Positions 1 through 10,570 are shown, numbered from the stretch's first letter. The stretch is DNA of 64,000 nucleotides from Gerris lacustris (GCA_951217055.1 OX578281.1:16035344-16099343); one strand, 5' to 3'. The notes: a model not told the origin generated them from the sequence alone. Translations and numbers: made by a program.

Positions 1-567
1 ATTTCTCGTCATTCATCCCGAGATAATCAATGCGAAACAATAAACAAAATAAGAAACAATAATTATAAGCCACAATTTAAAGAAAGGTTCTCAAACTATA
101 TAAATTTAGTAAAAACACTATGGCAATGGCAATAAAAATCAGTAGATAGGAGGCGAACCGAGGGTTGACTGTCCGTAGGGCTCTCGCACTGTCGGTCTGA
201 TCACGGTACGCACAGGGCAAGCTCCAGTCTAGATCGCTCGGCAAGCAACCCTGATCGGACCGTGCCTTGTGCGTGACCGGACTGTGCCGAAGGTGGGAAT
301 GCTTCTATCTAAAAACATAGAAAGTGATCTTGATCTGACCCGACCAGACCGTGATCAGTCCCTGTCCGTAACCGTAGGTGTGAATCCACTTTTAGTTGAA
401 GTAAAATTGGAATCATCTATGCACAGTACATCTCAGTTTAGAATTAGTTTTGGACCTTTATAAAGCTCTTGACTTTTTACAGCGTAAAAAAACAAAATAA
501 AATTAAAAAATTAAAAAAAATCTACACCACGAAATTTCTATATACTACAGAAAATTCTATATACTTA
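1..567. other. Non-coding sequence with GC-rich imperfect inverted repeats
   Basis: No gene is visible. Between about 190 and 380 the sequence becomes GC-rich and repeats a GGTCTGATCACGGT-like word in both orientations (about 195, 250 and 340), so parts of it can pair. A 64-codon open frame from 269 has no recognisable domain and falls on this repeat, so I do not call it a gene. From about 480 it turns into A-rich low-complexity DNA leading into the minisatellite. Confidence 0.5.
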
Positions 568-1107
568 AATGTGTTTTCATCTTTCTTTAACTCTTCAATG
601 TGTTTTCATCTTTCTTTAACTCTTCAATGTGTTTTCATCTTTCTTTAACTCTTCAATGTGTTTTCATCTTTCTTTAACTCTTCAATGTGTTTTCATCTTT
701 CTTTAACTCTTCAATGTGTATTCATCTTTCTTTAACTCTTCAATGTGTTTTCATCTTTCTTTAACTCTTCAATGTGTTTTCATCTTTCTTTAACTCTTCA
801 ATGTGTTTTCATCTTTCTTTAACTCTTCAATGTGTTTTCATCTTTCTTTAACTCTTCAATGTGTTTTCATCTTTCTTTAACTCTTCAATGTGTTTTCATC
901 TTTCTTTAACTCTTCAATGTGCTTTCATCTTTCTTTAACTCTTCAATGTGTTTTCATCTTTCTTTAACTCTTCAATGTGTTTTCATCTTTCTTTAACTCT
1001 TCAATGTGTTTTCATCTTTCTTTAACTCTTCAATGTGTTTTCATCTTTCTTTAACTCTTCAATGTGTTTTCATCTTTCTTTAACTCTTCAATGTGTTTTC
1101 ATCTTTT
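568..1107. repeat. 29-bp minisatellite, 18 units plus a partial unit
   Basis: Eighteen full tandem units of 29 bp (AATGTGTTTTCATC followed by TTTCTTTAACTCTTC) plus an 18-bp partial unit. Nearly all units are identical; I see single substitutions only in the unit near 713 (TGTATT) and the one near 916 (TGCTTT). Such homogeneity points to recent expansion or ongoing unequal exchange. No ORF runs through it. Copy number may be collapsed or inflated by assembly. Confidence 0.97.
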
Positions 1108-1290
1108 CATGGCAAGTAGGCTGTATTTATTTTGACATTATTTTTCACCTTGACCACACAAGATTAGTACAGAAGCTAGCCACTGAACAGAATAGTGCTC
1201 TCTGAATAATATGCGACCTCAATCCCTATTCCTGATGGTCTGGATTGTTTGCATTGCCAAAAGATAGAATTTATAATTAAGTGTGTATAA

Positions 1291-1593
1291 TTTAGTAGTA
1301 GTAAAGTCCTAGTACTAGCACTAGACGGGTAGGACGAACCACTTGTTGGAACCTAGCAATTAGGACATATGTTAGGCCCATTTTACTATACCTGTGGTAG
1401 AGAGTTGCAGCCACTTCACACATCATACCTCTGTACAATGTACCGCCGAAGCAAGTCTGGTGTGGTCATTTGTGAGCCATATAAATCAGAGCGTCACTGC
1501 GAGGGATTGACCCACGACCTCGTACTCCCTTGATTTATTGATGGCCGAGCAGACGTGGTAAATAATTTAATCCACTCAGCCAAGCCGGCTCTC
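1291..1593 (-). mobile_element. tRNA-derived SINE, copy 1
   Basis: On the minus strand the element starts GAGAGCCGGC, has a pol III box A-like TGGCTGAGTGG (as in Ser/Leu tRNAs) and a box B-like GTGGGTCAATCCC about 75 bp from the start. A tRNA-unrelated body follows, and the 3' end is a short (TAC)n tail (plus-strand GTAGTAG at about 1294). It aligns along its whole length with the copy at 41722-42028. Flanks TGTGTATAATTTA and TGTATGCATAATTTA resemble a decayed target duplication. Box B is mutated relative to copy 2, so this copy looks older or inactive. Confidence 0.85.
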
Positions 1594-2430
1594 TGTATGC
1601 ATAATTTAAGTTTGAAGTATGAGAACTAATTATAAATTCTGAATGTACAATATACGCGCTACTCCACTGTTAAAAACACAAAATTCACCTATCACTAACT
1701 TTGTTACTTCACCAGGACTACATGTACTCCCCTGAAGATAGCACTGGGTGTGAAGTCAGAACCAAAACATTACATGACTCGGTCACCTCCGGAAGACCTG
1801 GTACTTCATCTAACGAATATTTTTCTGAGAATTCTCTTGTGTATTTCTTGTAACTAACGCTCAAGTACCATTAATCGTCTGAGTTCAATTCCCAGTTCCC
1901 AGAGACGTGAATCTATTCCCACCAATAGAATGGATTCATTAGTCCTGTAATGACCGAATAATGAAATCAAATGTTTGTCGATCAAAGACGAAAAGATAAT
2001 GCATAAAAGAAAGTACATACACTTCTACTTCAATTTCATCGACTAGTTAAACAATTATTTTAATAATATTTCAATATATTCCCAGCTATGGTATTATAAT
2101 TTATTTGTATTAATTTAAACTAAACTTAAATCCATATAATTTTACTTGGAACTTGTCTTTATACGACAAATTAATGAAATGTCTACTACTTTTTTAATTT
2201 ATTTATTCTTGCTTAAAGCAAAAAAAAATTGTGCTTTTTCTCTAAGTCCTAAGTGGTTAAAACTTTATGAGGGATTATTACTAGTTTGTTTTCCTCCTTT
2301 AATAATTTTCAACTGAGAGATTTTAATTTAATTTTTATCTTTCTTTAAAAACTTACAACTTTTTGATCGTATTTCTTGGAAAGGAAGCTGTGCTTTTTTT
2401 TCTTAAAATACATCTACCAAATTATATATA
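1594..2430. other. Non-coding, no feature recognised
   Basis: AT-rich sequence with scattered stop codons in all frames and no repeat partner that I could see elsewhere in the window. It ends in the TA dinucleotide used as target by the next element. Confidence 0.5.
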
Positions 2431-3251
2431 CAGGGTGTCCCGGGTCAGGACCGACAAACTTTGGGATGTGATAGTACAGTTAATTTGGAGTAGAAAAAGT
2501 TCTATAAACCATGGTCCTATTCTCATTTGTTTTCTAGCTATCTTATTTTTAACTTTTTTTTGTAAAACGTGACTTTGACTTAATAAATTGGCAATATCAT
2601 TGGAAGTAATTAAGCTAGAATGATAAATGATATACCACCTGAAAGAGCATGCAAAACTCTTAAAGACAAATATCATTTCAGCTATTACATTTCATATTAA
2701 GTCACACGTTAATTCGTTAGAACTTGAAAATAATAAAATTTAATTAAAAAAAGAAAATGTTAGAGCTTGTATAACTACTGTATTGTATTAGATAACTATG
2801 GGTGCAAAACTCCTTAAAGTTGGCGCATTTACTAAGCTTCAAAACGATACTATTAAATTTAAAATATTGCAACGTGAAGTATCCGAAATAGTGATGAAAT
2901 TCCAAAAAAACACGTCCTACTGTAAGCTGAGATAGGGTTGGGGGAATGGGAAGTGCCCTGAAAATGCAAACATCGGGTGATTTGTTTTCTTTTTCTTTTA
3001 AGGTGCTCTAGTATAATAAAACGTTAAAGTCAGAGTTTAGTCATAGTACCCGTGTGGTACCAATCATGGTACCAATGATACTACAGTCATTGTGAAGTCA
3101 TAGGACCTGATGAACATCTTATAAGGGGTCTTATCTTATTATTAAGGGTGTAATAATTTATTATTATTACGATAATTAATTATTTTTATAATAATGTTCT
3201 TTGTAACTAAACCAAAATTTTACTGTATTAATTGAATTATCTTATTACTTA

Positions 3252-3286
<35 letters not shown>

Positions 3287-4323
3287 TAAAGAATAAAATA
3301 GAAAAGTGTAATAATAAAATAAATCGACCTTCTTTACTTACAATAATTAACACTTCTGCAATTTCTATAATAAATGTTCAAAATGGTGCCCTTCTTCATT
3401 AATATACATCCGACATTTTTTAAGTACAGATTTGCTGCATTCAACACTACCCTAATAGGGCATTGGAAGAGGAGTACCGGTTGCTTGGCCACCCAGGTCA
3501 CCAGACATTGCACCTTTAGATTTCTGTTTGCGGGGGGGGGGGGGGGGGGAATCAAATAATATGTTACAAAGAATATTATTATAAAAATAATTAATTATCG
3601 TAATAAAAATAAATTATTACACCCTTAATAATTATAAGATTCATCAGGTCCTATGACTTCACAATGACTGTAGTATCATTGGTACCATGATTGGTACCAC
3701 ACGGGTACTATGACTAAACTCTGACTTTAACGTTTTATTATACTAGAGCACCTTAAAAGAAAAAGAAAACAAATCACCTGACGTTTGCATTTTCAGGGCA
3801 CTTCCCATTCCCCCAACCCTATCTCAGCTTACAGTAGGACGTGTTTTTTTGGAATTTCATCACTATTTCGGATACTTCACGTTGCAATATTTTAAATTTA
3901 ATAGTATCGTTTTGAAGCTTAGTAAATGCGCCAACTTTAAGGAGTTTTGAACCCATAGTTATCTAATACAATACAGTAGTTATACAAGCTCTAACATTTT
4001 CTTTTTTTAATTAAATTTTATTATTTTCAAGTTCTAACGAATTAAAGTGTGAATAAAAATGACATTTAATAGCTGAAATGATATTTGTCTTTAAGAGTTT
4101 TTCATGCTCTTTCAGGTGGTATATCATTAATCATTCTAGCTTAATTACTTCCAATGATATTGCTAATTTATTTTATCAAAGTCACGTTTTACAAAAAAAA
4201 GTTAAGAATAAGATAGCTAGAAAACAAATGAGAATAGGACCATGGTTTATAGAACTTTTTTTACTCCAAATTAACTGTACTATCATATCCCAAAGTTTGT
4301 CGGTCCTGACCCGGGACACCCTG
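2431..4323. mobile_element. Long-TIR Tc1/mariner-type transposon (degenerate)
   Basis: The element starts CAGGGTGTCCCGGGTCAGG and ends with its reverse complement, flanked by TA on both sides (2429-2430 and 4324-4325), the Tc1/mariner target. The arms, roughly 2431-3205 and 3560-4323, are about 770 bp each and nearly identical in inverse orientation, leaving only about 350 bp of spacer. The spacer holds a 28-A run (3255-3282), an 18-G run (3532-3549) and a broken transposase core. The arms are far longer than the usual 20-200 bp TIRs of this superfamily. Short open frames seen in both arms are mirror images of the same repeat, not genes. Autonomous activity is excluded by the transposase damage. 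Confidence 0.9.
3379..3537 (+). pseudogene. Tc1/mariner transposase catalytic-core remnant
   Basis: Read on the plus strand with a one-base shift near 3455, this gives QNGALLH (family form QDGAPPH, containing the second catalytic Asp), then PNR-IGRGVPVA and WPPRSPDIAPLDFCL, the hallmark block of insect mariner-like DDE transposases (usually WPPRSPDLTPLDFFLWG). In-frame stops lie between the blocks and the frame ends in an 18-G run where LWG should follow. Only about 50 codons of the roughly 340 expected remain; the N-terminal helix-turn-helix and the third catalytic residue are missing. It lies centrally between the long TIRs of the host element, so it is probably that element's own gene. Confidence 0.8.
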
Positions 4324-4640
4324 TATATATTTTTTTTTTTTTAGAACTCATTATTGTTTGTTTTGACAAAATTATATTTTAGTTTTAGCACTTAATATTA
4401 CTTTTACGTGTGCTTATGAATAAAATATGAATAATATTAAGATGTATTTCTTCCACGCAGTTAGTATCCACTATTACCTAGTTATTTTATTATTTTTATC
4501 ATCATTTTTATTAAATATGACATTTCATAATTAACACCAGATCTGGTCACTATTTATAGTTTTGTAGACCGATAACTATAGGTTTGTTTATAACATTGGA
4601 ATAAAATTTAGGGTAATAATTACCTCTAAAAAAGAGGGTA
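4324..4640. other. Non-coding, no feature recognised
   Basis: AT-rich spacer between the mariner-type element and the hairpin cluster; no gene or repeat partner seen. Confidence 0.5.
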
Positions 4641-4871
4641 CTTCTTTAGATTGTTACTCCCCTATGTTTTTTTTAGAATATAAATGACTTTGACTAAATT
4701 ACTATTAAGACAAAGGGATGTTTAGTCCATTGTACTATGGGACAAAGGAATATCACACTTCTGTTTTTATAAGGGGAGTAACAGCCTAAAGAAGAACATT
4801 CCTTACACCTTCTTTAGATTGTTACTCCCCTCTGATTTTTATATAAGGGGAGTAGCAATCTAAAGAAGTGT
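4641..4871. repeat. Hairpin cluster built on a 23-bp motif (MITE-like)
   Basis: The motif CTTCTTTAGATTGTTACTCC plus CCT occurs forward at 4641-4663, reverse-complemented at about 4772-4794, forward again at 4809-4831 and reverse again at 4846-4868. The last two form a tight hairpin with a loop of about 13 nt, and the outer pair forms the ends of a 230-bp inverted structure. This looks like a short foldback element with an internal inversion or a nested copy. No ORF. Confidence 0.8.
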
Positions 4872-5630
4872 CAAAAAGAGTAAATTAAAAAATATATATA
4901 TTTAGCCTTTTAATCAATCAATTATTAAAAATAATGCATGAAATGAAATTTTATAATATGCATCTTATATCAAATTTAATTGCAAGTATTTTTCTACTCT
5001 TCAAAATAATTTAAAGAAAGTGAAATTTATTGCTTTAAAATATTTGTTTTAAATTTTCATCTCACTGAATGAAAGTTTAAGCCAGTTTAGGAATAAATGT
5101 ATTACTTTCATAAATAAGAATTTGAGATGACATTGTGCCGCAGTATAAAGCCTTTTTTCTTATACTCGTATATATAAAGTTAGAATCAGTAACCCCACCT
5201 GGGTCCTTATAAAAGTCTTCCTTGTTTTTCTTATTTAAAATCCATTTTAGAAACTTTTTTGCTTTATGGCTTATTAATCTAGGAAATTTATTATAAATAA
5301 ATCATTTTAAATGAAAAATAATATTTATCAATCTCCTCCAAAACAAATGTGTAAATCATAATCATCCACCTTGGAAAATAGGGAAGTAATTTAAGATAAT
5401 CAATGTTTATTATTATTTATATAATTACTACAAAAGTTATGATTTTTAATTTATAGTTAATGCTTTTGTATTTAATATTTTGGCTATATTACTTTCATAT
5501 TATTATGGGTGTTACATTTGTAGTAATTTAATATTATGGCTAGTAGAACTATTGGATTGTTAAATTTACACCTATATTATTTCTATTATATAATTACGTT
5601 GTAAATACGTAAATTACTTGCTTAATGATT
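4872..5630. other. Non-coding, no feature recognised
   Basis: AT-rich DNA with dense stops and short homopolymer runs. No repeat partner or coding signal was found. Confidence 0.5.
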
Positions 5631-6211
5631 TAGTCCACAGGCGACCTTAAGAAGTGAGTCGCTGATTGATAAAGTTTTCTTTTCTTATGGAATCGCTTAT
5701 TTATGCCGTGTCCACCGATGAATTGGGTATATGGCAACTGGGCGCTGGGCCATTTCTTTTTCGTTGACATGCCGAACTTGCCCTTCTGCGGGAACATTGA
5801 AAAGTGATAGATAAAGTTTTGATTTTCACAGGATCGTTTAATTAAAGTATTTCAAAAACAGTGGTAAAGGTGGCCACTGATACGAGTGGGCCGTTTTCTT
5901 TTCAACGTCCCCGCAGAGCGATATGTTTGGGGCGGTGGACACCCCAAACGGCCCACTCTTATCGGTGGCCATGTGTACCACTATTTTTTAAATAATTTAA
6001 TTAAACGATCCTGTGAAAATCAAAACTTTATCTATCTCTTTTTAATGTTCTCGCAGAAGGGCAAGTTTGGCATGTCAACAAAAAAGAAATGGCCCAGCGC
6101 CCAGTTGCCATATACCCAATTCATCGGTGGACATGGCATAAATAAGCGATTCCATAAGGAAAGAAAACTTTATCAATCAGCGACTCACTTCTTATGGTGG
6201 CCTGTGGACTA
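5631..6211. mobile_element. Palindromic TA-flanked MITE, copy 1
   Basis: A foldback element of about 580 bp: TA-GTCCACAGGCGACC at the left and the matching complement ending GTGGAC-TA at the right, with nearly the whole left half inverted in the right half. The centre (about 5870-5970) carries nested inverted words around GGCCACCGATA and GGGCCGTTT. TA at both ends suggests cross-mobilisation by a Tc1/mariner-type transposase. A 108-codon frame from 5886 lies in the palindrome and is not conserved as protein between copies, so it is not a gene. Copy 2 lies at 32904-33484 in the opposite orientation. Confidence 0.9.
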
Positions 6212-6384
6212 ATTATACTTTTATATAATTACTACTACTAACGCTCGACTTAAAAGTTGATTTTCTGAAGGAGTAACTTGCGTATACACTATACACTGGG
6301 TCCTAAAAACTCGCCCGAGTTCGTCCGAGTGGTCGGACATATCCAAATATATATAGATTTGTCAGATGTACTCGGCAGACCCGA

Positions 6385-6862
6385 GACAACCATCTAGAGA
6401 GCTGATCTTAAACCTATAAAAGGACAAATATTTGTACAACGGATCTCACCAACACCAAATCTAAACCGTGCCATCGATATATTTGAAATAATATAAATAA
6501 TATGATCGATATATTTTCTGTTTTGCTGTCATTCAATGTTTATCTCTATTTATAAAAATCACAAATTTGAAACCCGTCAAAATGAAGATTGCGTAAATAT
6601 GGGACATGGCAAAACAAATAAAATAACTTGCAGGTTATTTTCGAACTAACTTTCCATACAGCAAAATTTGCTAAAAATCAATTAAATTCTGCTGAAAGAT
6701 GGCTAAAAGTATTAAAATAATGCAATGTCATCGTGTTCTGAATTATGCTAAAAGTTTCAAATGTCTAGCTATTCGCGAAGTTAGTTAGAAATCGATTGCT
6801 AGATTTGTACCGGACAAACAAACAAACAAGAAAGCAAGCTAATAAAAACGTAGTAAAATACT
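6385..6862 (-). repeat. Dispersed repeat, partner of 51864-52474
   Basis: The sequence from GACAACCATCTAGAGAGC to GTAGTAAAATAC recurs in reverse complement at 51864-52474, including the words AACCGTGCCATCGA, AACTAACTTTCCATACAG and a run of CAAA units. A third, shorter match (GATGGCACGGTTTAGATTCG) lies near 43650. No frame is conserved. This looks like an ancient transposon fragment of unknown class. Confidence 0.75.
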
Positions 6863-6916
6863 AACTGACGTAGTGTTGTCTAATTTAAAGCTCTTAAAAT
6901 TGAAATAAACATACGT

Positions 6917-7500
6917 GCTTTCGAACTTACCTCAGGTAACGGAAGCTATGAGATCGTTCTGAAGAACTAAAATATTTTATATCTCCTATTTCAAAATTTC
7001 TAAAACAGAAATCCGTTTCAGATGTTAGGGAACATTTTTGGTTCCCTGTCGGTCTGTCTTTATTATTGCGAACCAACGTTCTTAAAAACTACACGTCCGA
7101 TTTAAATAAAATTAGTATGGCAGGTCATAATTAGCTCATTGTTGGTCCCATATAAGTTTCAACCTTCTGCGCCCATTTCTTCTCTTCAACATGTGCACTA
7201 ACATACATTTATTTATATACACCCATATCTTCAATATTACACATTTGATTTTTATGAAATTTGGATGGTTTGTCGAAAGTAGACCGCAGATAGCACCAGA
7301 TCAATTTTAACCGTCTATTATTTTTAACTTATGCTTAATTGATACTTTAATTCATGTAAAAAAATCTAAATAATTTTGATATTAAAAAAACGGGGGAAAC
7401 AATTAAATAAATTAAACAAAAATGAGAATTAGATAAAATCAATAAAGTACGTGATAGGATGCGAGGAAGCTATGTGGTAAACTAATTGGCAGTCTATTTT
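6917..7500 (+). mobile_element. Modular repeat 'A', type I middle, copy 1
   Basis: The head is GCTTTCGAACTTACC then GGTAACGGAAGC (complementary, so it can form a hairpin). It is followed by the block around AAATCCGTTTCAGA and AACATTTTTGG, a type I middle (CGTCCGATTTAAATAAAATT, GTTGGTCCCATATAAG) and the tail GATAGGATGCGAGGAAGC then ACTAATTGGCAGTCTATTTT. The word GGAAGCTATG occurs both near the head and near the tail. No coding frame. Seven further copies of the head and/or tail lie in the window. The class is unknown. Confidence 0.8.
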
Positions 7501-7620
7501 TGACTATTAAACATTTTTATCTACGATTGATACGAAATATAAACATTATATCTCTGTTTAGATGCTTAGAAAGTGATTATTTACGTACTTGTATTCATTG
7601 CGCATGCGCGTCTCATAGTT

Positions 7621-7676
7621 CTGAAGAATTACTCTTCTTTTCCACGCTAGCGCGGTAAAGAAGAGGAATTCTTCAG
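7621..7676. repeat. 56-bp palindrome/hairpin
   Basis: CTGAAGAATT-A-CTCTTCTTT is matched by AAAGAAGAG-GAATTCTTCAG around a CCACGCTAGCGCGGT loop. It is a strong hairpin, but nothing adjacent suggests a terminator or binding function. Confidence 0.75.
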
Positions 7677-7944
7677 CTTTACGCACGATTAGCAAGTTTG
7701 TTTACATTTAACAAAACTAATTTGCTATTCTTTTATTAAAGTAACTGTTTACATCGAGTTTTTAGTGAAAAACAATGCATGAATCAAGTGGCTTTGACGA
7801 AAATGTAGAGAATAATACTCCTCCAGAAATAATTAATTCGGCAAAAAATACAACTCAAGATTAATGCCATCTTTTTCAAGAGAAGAGATACGAACTTACA
7901 TACAGCAAGTTTATTTTTTTCTTTATTTATTATTTAAATCTAAC

Positions 7945-8096
7945 AATCGTAGATAAAGTACGCAACTCGTGCAAAAACGGCATTTTGCATTGCTCGGGTG
8001 GTTTTACTACCCTCGCTGTCGCTCGGGTGCAAACTCCACACTCGCATGCAAAATGCTACTTTCCGTACTCGACGCGTAATGTACTATTTTACGATT
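7945..8096. repeat. Foldback, GC-rich MITE-like repeat
   Basis: AATCGTAGATAAAGTACG at the left pairs imperfectly with GTACTATTTTACGATT at the right. Inside, the words GGCATTTTGCAT and ATGCAAAATGC and several CGCTCGGG words occur. About 150 bp, markedly GC-richer than its flanks. Likely a short inverted-repeat transposon relic. Confidence 0.6.
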
Positions 8097-8821
8097 TTCA
8101 TAATACATAAACTGTTAATATTTATTTGTTATACTAGCTTTTGTACTGTATATGCGAAGGTTTAAATTTAAATAGTTATTTTATAATCTATGAATAATTT
8201 AAAGTTAGTTGGGTGATAAGGGTAAGTTAGTGGAGCGCAGTGACAAGGTCGTAGATAGTAGCGGTAAGCATAGCGTTAATAAATAATTTTTTGATTATAT
8301 ATGAAAAACTTTCATATTGCGCAAAGTGTATGGTTTTTCAAAAGAAAGTTAAGTGAAGAAGGTGTTTGTTTAACGTTAAGTGGAAGTAAGCGGGAGCACT
8401 TGACATGGAGGTCTTCCACTGCAGATGAATTTGTCTTGGTGAAAAGACAGCTCAAGTGGTATTAAAATTTATAACAGAAAAATGTCAAGGAGTAAAGATT
8501 ATTTTACTCACTCACTTTATAGCATCAATTTGTTATTGTAATAATAGATTTCTTTTTTCAATTTTTAATATATTTTTTTCTTTCTTTGTTTCATATTTGA
8601 AAGTATAGTTAGGTAATAAGAGTTACTTTGTGATCGATCTGGGTTTCAGAGCTCACGCGATGGTATCGATCCCTAAAAAAAACAGCTTACAGAGTGCTCG
8701 ACATAACGTGCAATACATTGTTTCGTGCTGTATTACTTGAATAAAATGGTTTCCCCGGAGCCTTACCTTTTAATATTTAATACGTCGTAGGTCAGTAAAG
8801 CACATTTATTTTATTTTTTTT
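8097..8821. other. Non-coding, no feature recognised
   Basis: AT-rich spacer with stops in all frames and no repeat partner that I could find in the window. Confidence 0.45.
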
Positions 8822-9240
8822 TAGGGTTACGTTGGTAAAACCAGAAAAAAACCATGCTGTGTCTGTCTGTCACACTGCACGGTTTAATATCTTTTTGAAT
8901 CAAAAGAAATAAAAACACGAAACTTTGCAATATCAAAGATCTTTTCGATGCGTACACAGGAAAATAATTGTCAACTCAAAATTTAACAGACGTTCAAATC
9001 CAAAATGGCGGATAATTCATGTAATGTGATTTTTTTTTGTTTTTTTCAAAATTTTGAATGGGTATCAAATGGAAGGTATTAAAGAGTAGATTACAATACA
9101 TATTTCACTTGTGGAAATTGTTTAATTAATATTAAGAAACATCAACATTTTTCGTGCCCTAAGTCAAGTTGCGTGTGCTTGTGATTATGAGTCCTTTAGC
9201 AGGGCTAAGCCCTCCAAGGGCTCTTGCGTCCTAGATTACT
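8822..9240. repeat. Probable dispersed repeat ('AGGGTTACG' type)
   Basis: It begins AGGGTTACGTTGG, includes TGTGTCTGTCTGTCACACTG, AAAATGGCGG and GGTATCAAATGGAAGG, and ends with a short hairpin GGGCTAAGCCCTCCAAGGGCTC. The composition closely resembles the GGGTCCGTAGG family just downstream, but I see no second copy in this window, so the boundaries are uncertain. Confidence 0.45.
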
Positions 9241-9351
9241 ATTTTAAATTAGTACCTGCGCGCAATATGATAATCCGCTTCCACTTCTTTAGATTAACTA
9301 CAATCTGCAGTTTGAAAGTTTGGTCTAGAGACTTTTCTAATATACTAATTA

Positions 9352-10062
9352 GGGTCCGTAGGCAAAACCAAGGACCCTTATAGTTTCCTGCGTGTGTCTG
9401 TCCGTCCGTCCTGTCGCATGCTCTCAGGGATACACCTTTCGTCCGATCACTTTGAAATTTGGCATGTATGTGTCTTGTACCGACCCACATATTTTAAAAA
9501 TATAGCGACTTAAAAAAAAAAAATTATGGTAAAAAAACTTAAGGGTTAAAAATTTTTCATTTTTTTCGACACCGTGAGGGGTATCATATGAAAGGGTACG
9601 TCGAGCTGATTACAAAAATATATAATTCTTTGGTTATAACTTTGATAGGGCGAGCGTAGGTGAGTTTGAAGTGGGTGTGAAACGTGTCCCCCCCCCCCTC
9701 TATCTCGCTCATGTGAAGTGCAACAAATCTGAAAAAATTCCTGAACATTCTTCGACCAAAAGTAAAGATACCACTTTTTGGAAATTTCGAAAAAAATATT
9801 ATTTTATTTTTTATTGACAAAATACGTTTTTTTTATAATTATGGTCTTTTCGATGTATTTATATGGTTGTAGTCCGGTTCAGTGGCAAAAAAATACTTTA
9901 TCAGAAGTTAGTTTATGTGTTTTGAGAATATCAGACCCATAGGATAGTTCAAAGTAAGCTTTTTAGCATTTTAAAAAACACCATCAATAGGGTACTACTT
10001 AAGCTATACAGTGTGGCCTACGGACCCTCGCTGTGTGCTGACCAGCACACACTTGACCTGTT
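9352..10062 (+). mobile_element. 'GGGTCCGTAGGC' element, copy 1
   Basis: It starts AGGGTCCGTAGGCAAAACC, followed at once by AAGGACCCTTATAG, and carries the complementary GCCTACGGACCCT near the right end (10016-10028). That is followed by a hairpin TGTGTGCTG-AC-CAGCACACA (10032-10051) and the terminal ACTTGACCTGTTTATTT. The middle has the GTGTCTGTCCGTCCGTCCTG block and TTTGAAATTTGGCATG. A nearly identical copy lies at 47409-48128. A 78-codon minus-strand frame (9584-9820) is shared by both copies, but this follows from nucleotide similarity and I see no domain. A 3' hairpin near the end is reminiscent of Helitrons, but the CTRR end is absent; class undetermined. Confidence 0.8.
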
Positions 10063-10140
10063 TATTTATAACTATAGGCTTATGCAGCCCAGGCTAAATC
10101 AATTCATTATACATATACTTTTTATAAGAAACATACCTCT
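10063..10140. other. Short non-coding spacer
   Basis: AT-rich spacer between two dispersed repeats; nothing recognised. Confidence 0.4.
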
Positions 10141-10570
10141 TCATGTATAGAGAAAGTATTGTGATAGTTCAAAAATAGGATGTTTTGAGCTATCACAGAT
10201 TTTTATCACAGAGATTTTGATGGATGATAATAATAATTTATTCCTCACAACATTTTGTTTTTCGAGAGATAATATTTTTGAGGTCCCCTGAGTCCAAAAA
10301 AGTTAATATTAACAAATGTCTGTCTTTCGCCTGTGCGCAGACGCGTGGAGCCTAAATGACTGGACCGATTTTGACGAAATTATAAATATGAGGTCAGAAA
10401 AATCATACCCCGAGTCGAGAAATGAATTTTAGCTCCACATTTAGGGCGCTACCCCTCAAAAACTTCGAAAAAACGTGAAAAAATATTATCTCTCGAAAAC
10501 TGTTCCGACGGATCTAACAATATAAGCCGTTTTCCCTTGAATCTAGTTTCCAAGATATTATGAAGAAAAT
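10141..10570 (+). repeat. Dispersed repeat 'GAGAAAGTATTGTGAT', copy 1
   Basis: Shares the order AGAGAAAGTATTGTGAT, GAGATTTTGATGGAT, CCTGAGTCC, GCGTGGAGCCTAAA, AAAAATCATACC, CCGAGAAATGAATTTTAGCT, CGCTACCCC and ATCTCGAAAAC with 37730-38050. The flanking block at 17560-17740 shows a weaker version. No coding frame and no class assigned. Confidence 0.7.

Noticed and set aside
590..1110. CRISPR-like array
   Set aside because: Units are directly adjacent without unique spacers, and the sequence is eukaryotic; it is a simple minisatellite.
5886..6212. 108-codon plus-strand open frame
   Set aside because: Lies inside the palindromic MITE; the inverse copy at 32.9-33.5 kb yields near-identical peptides from both strands, which follows from the palindrome and not from coding.
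9584..9820. 78-codon minus frame shared with 47662-47898
   Set aside because: Conserved only because the two repeat copies are nearly identical at DNA level; frame-preserving substitution bias could not be shown and no domain is visible.
9352..10062. Assignment of the GGGTCCGTAGGC element to Helitrons
   Set aside because: A hairpin precedes the 3' end, but the end is not CTRR and the inner GGGTCCGTAGGC inverted repeat is not a Helitron trait; left unclassified.
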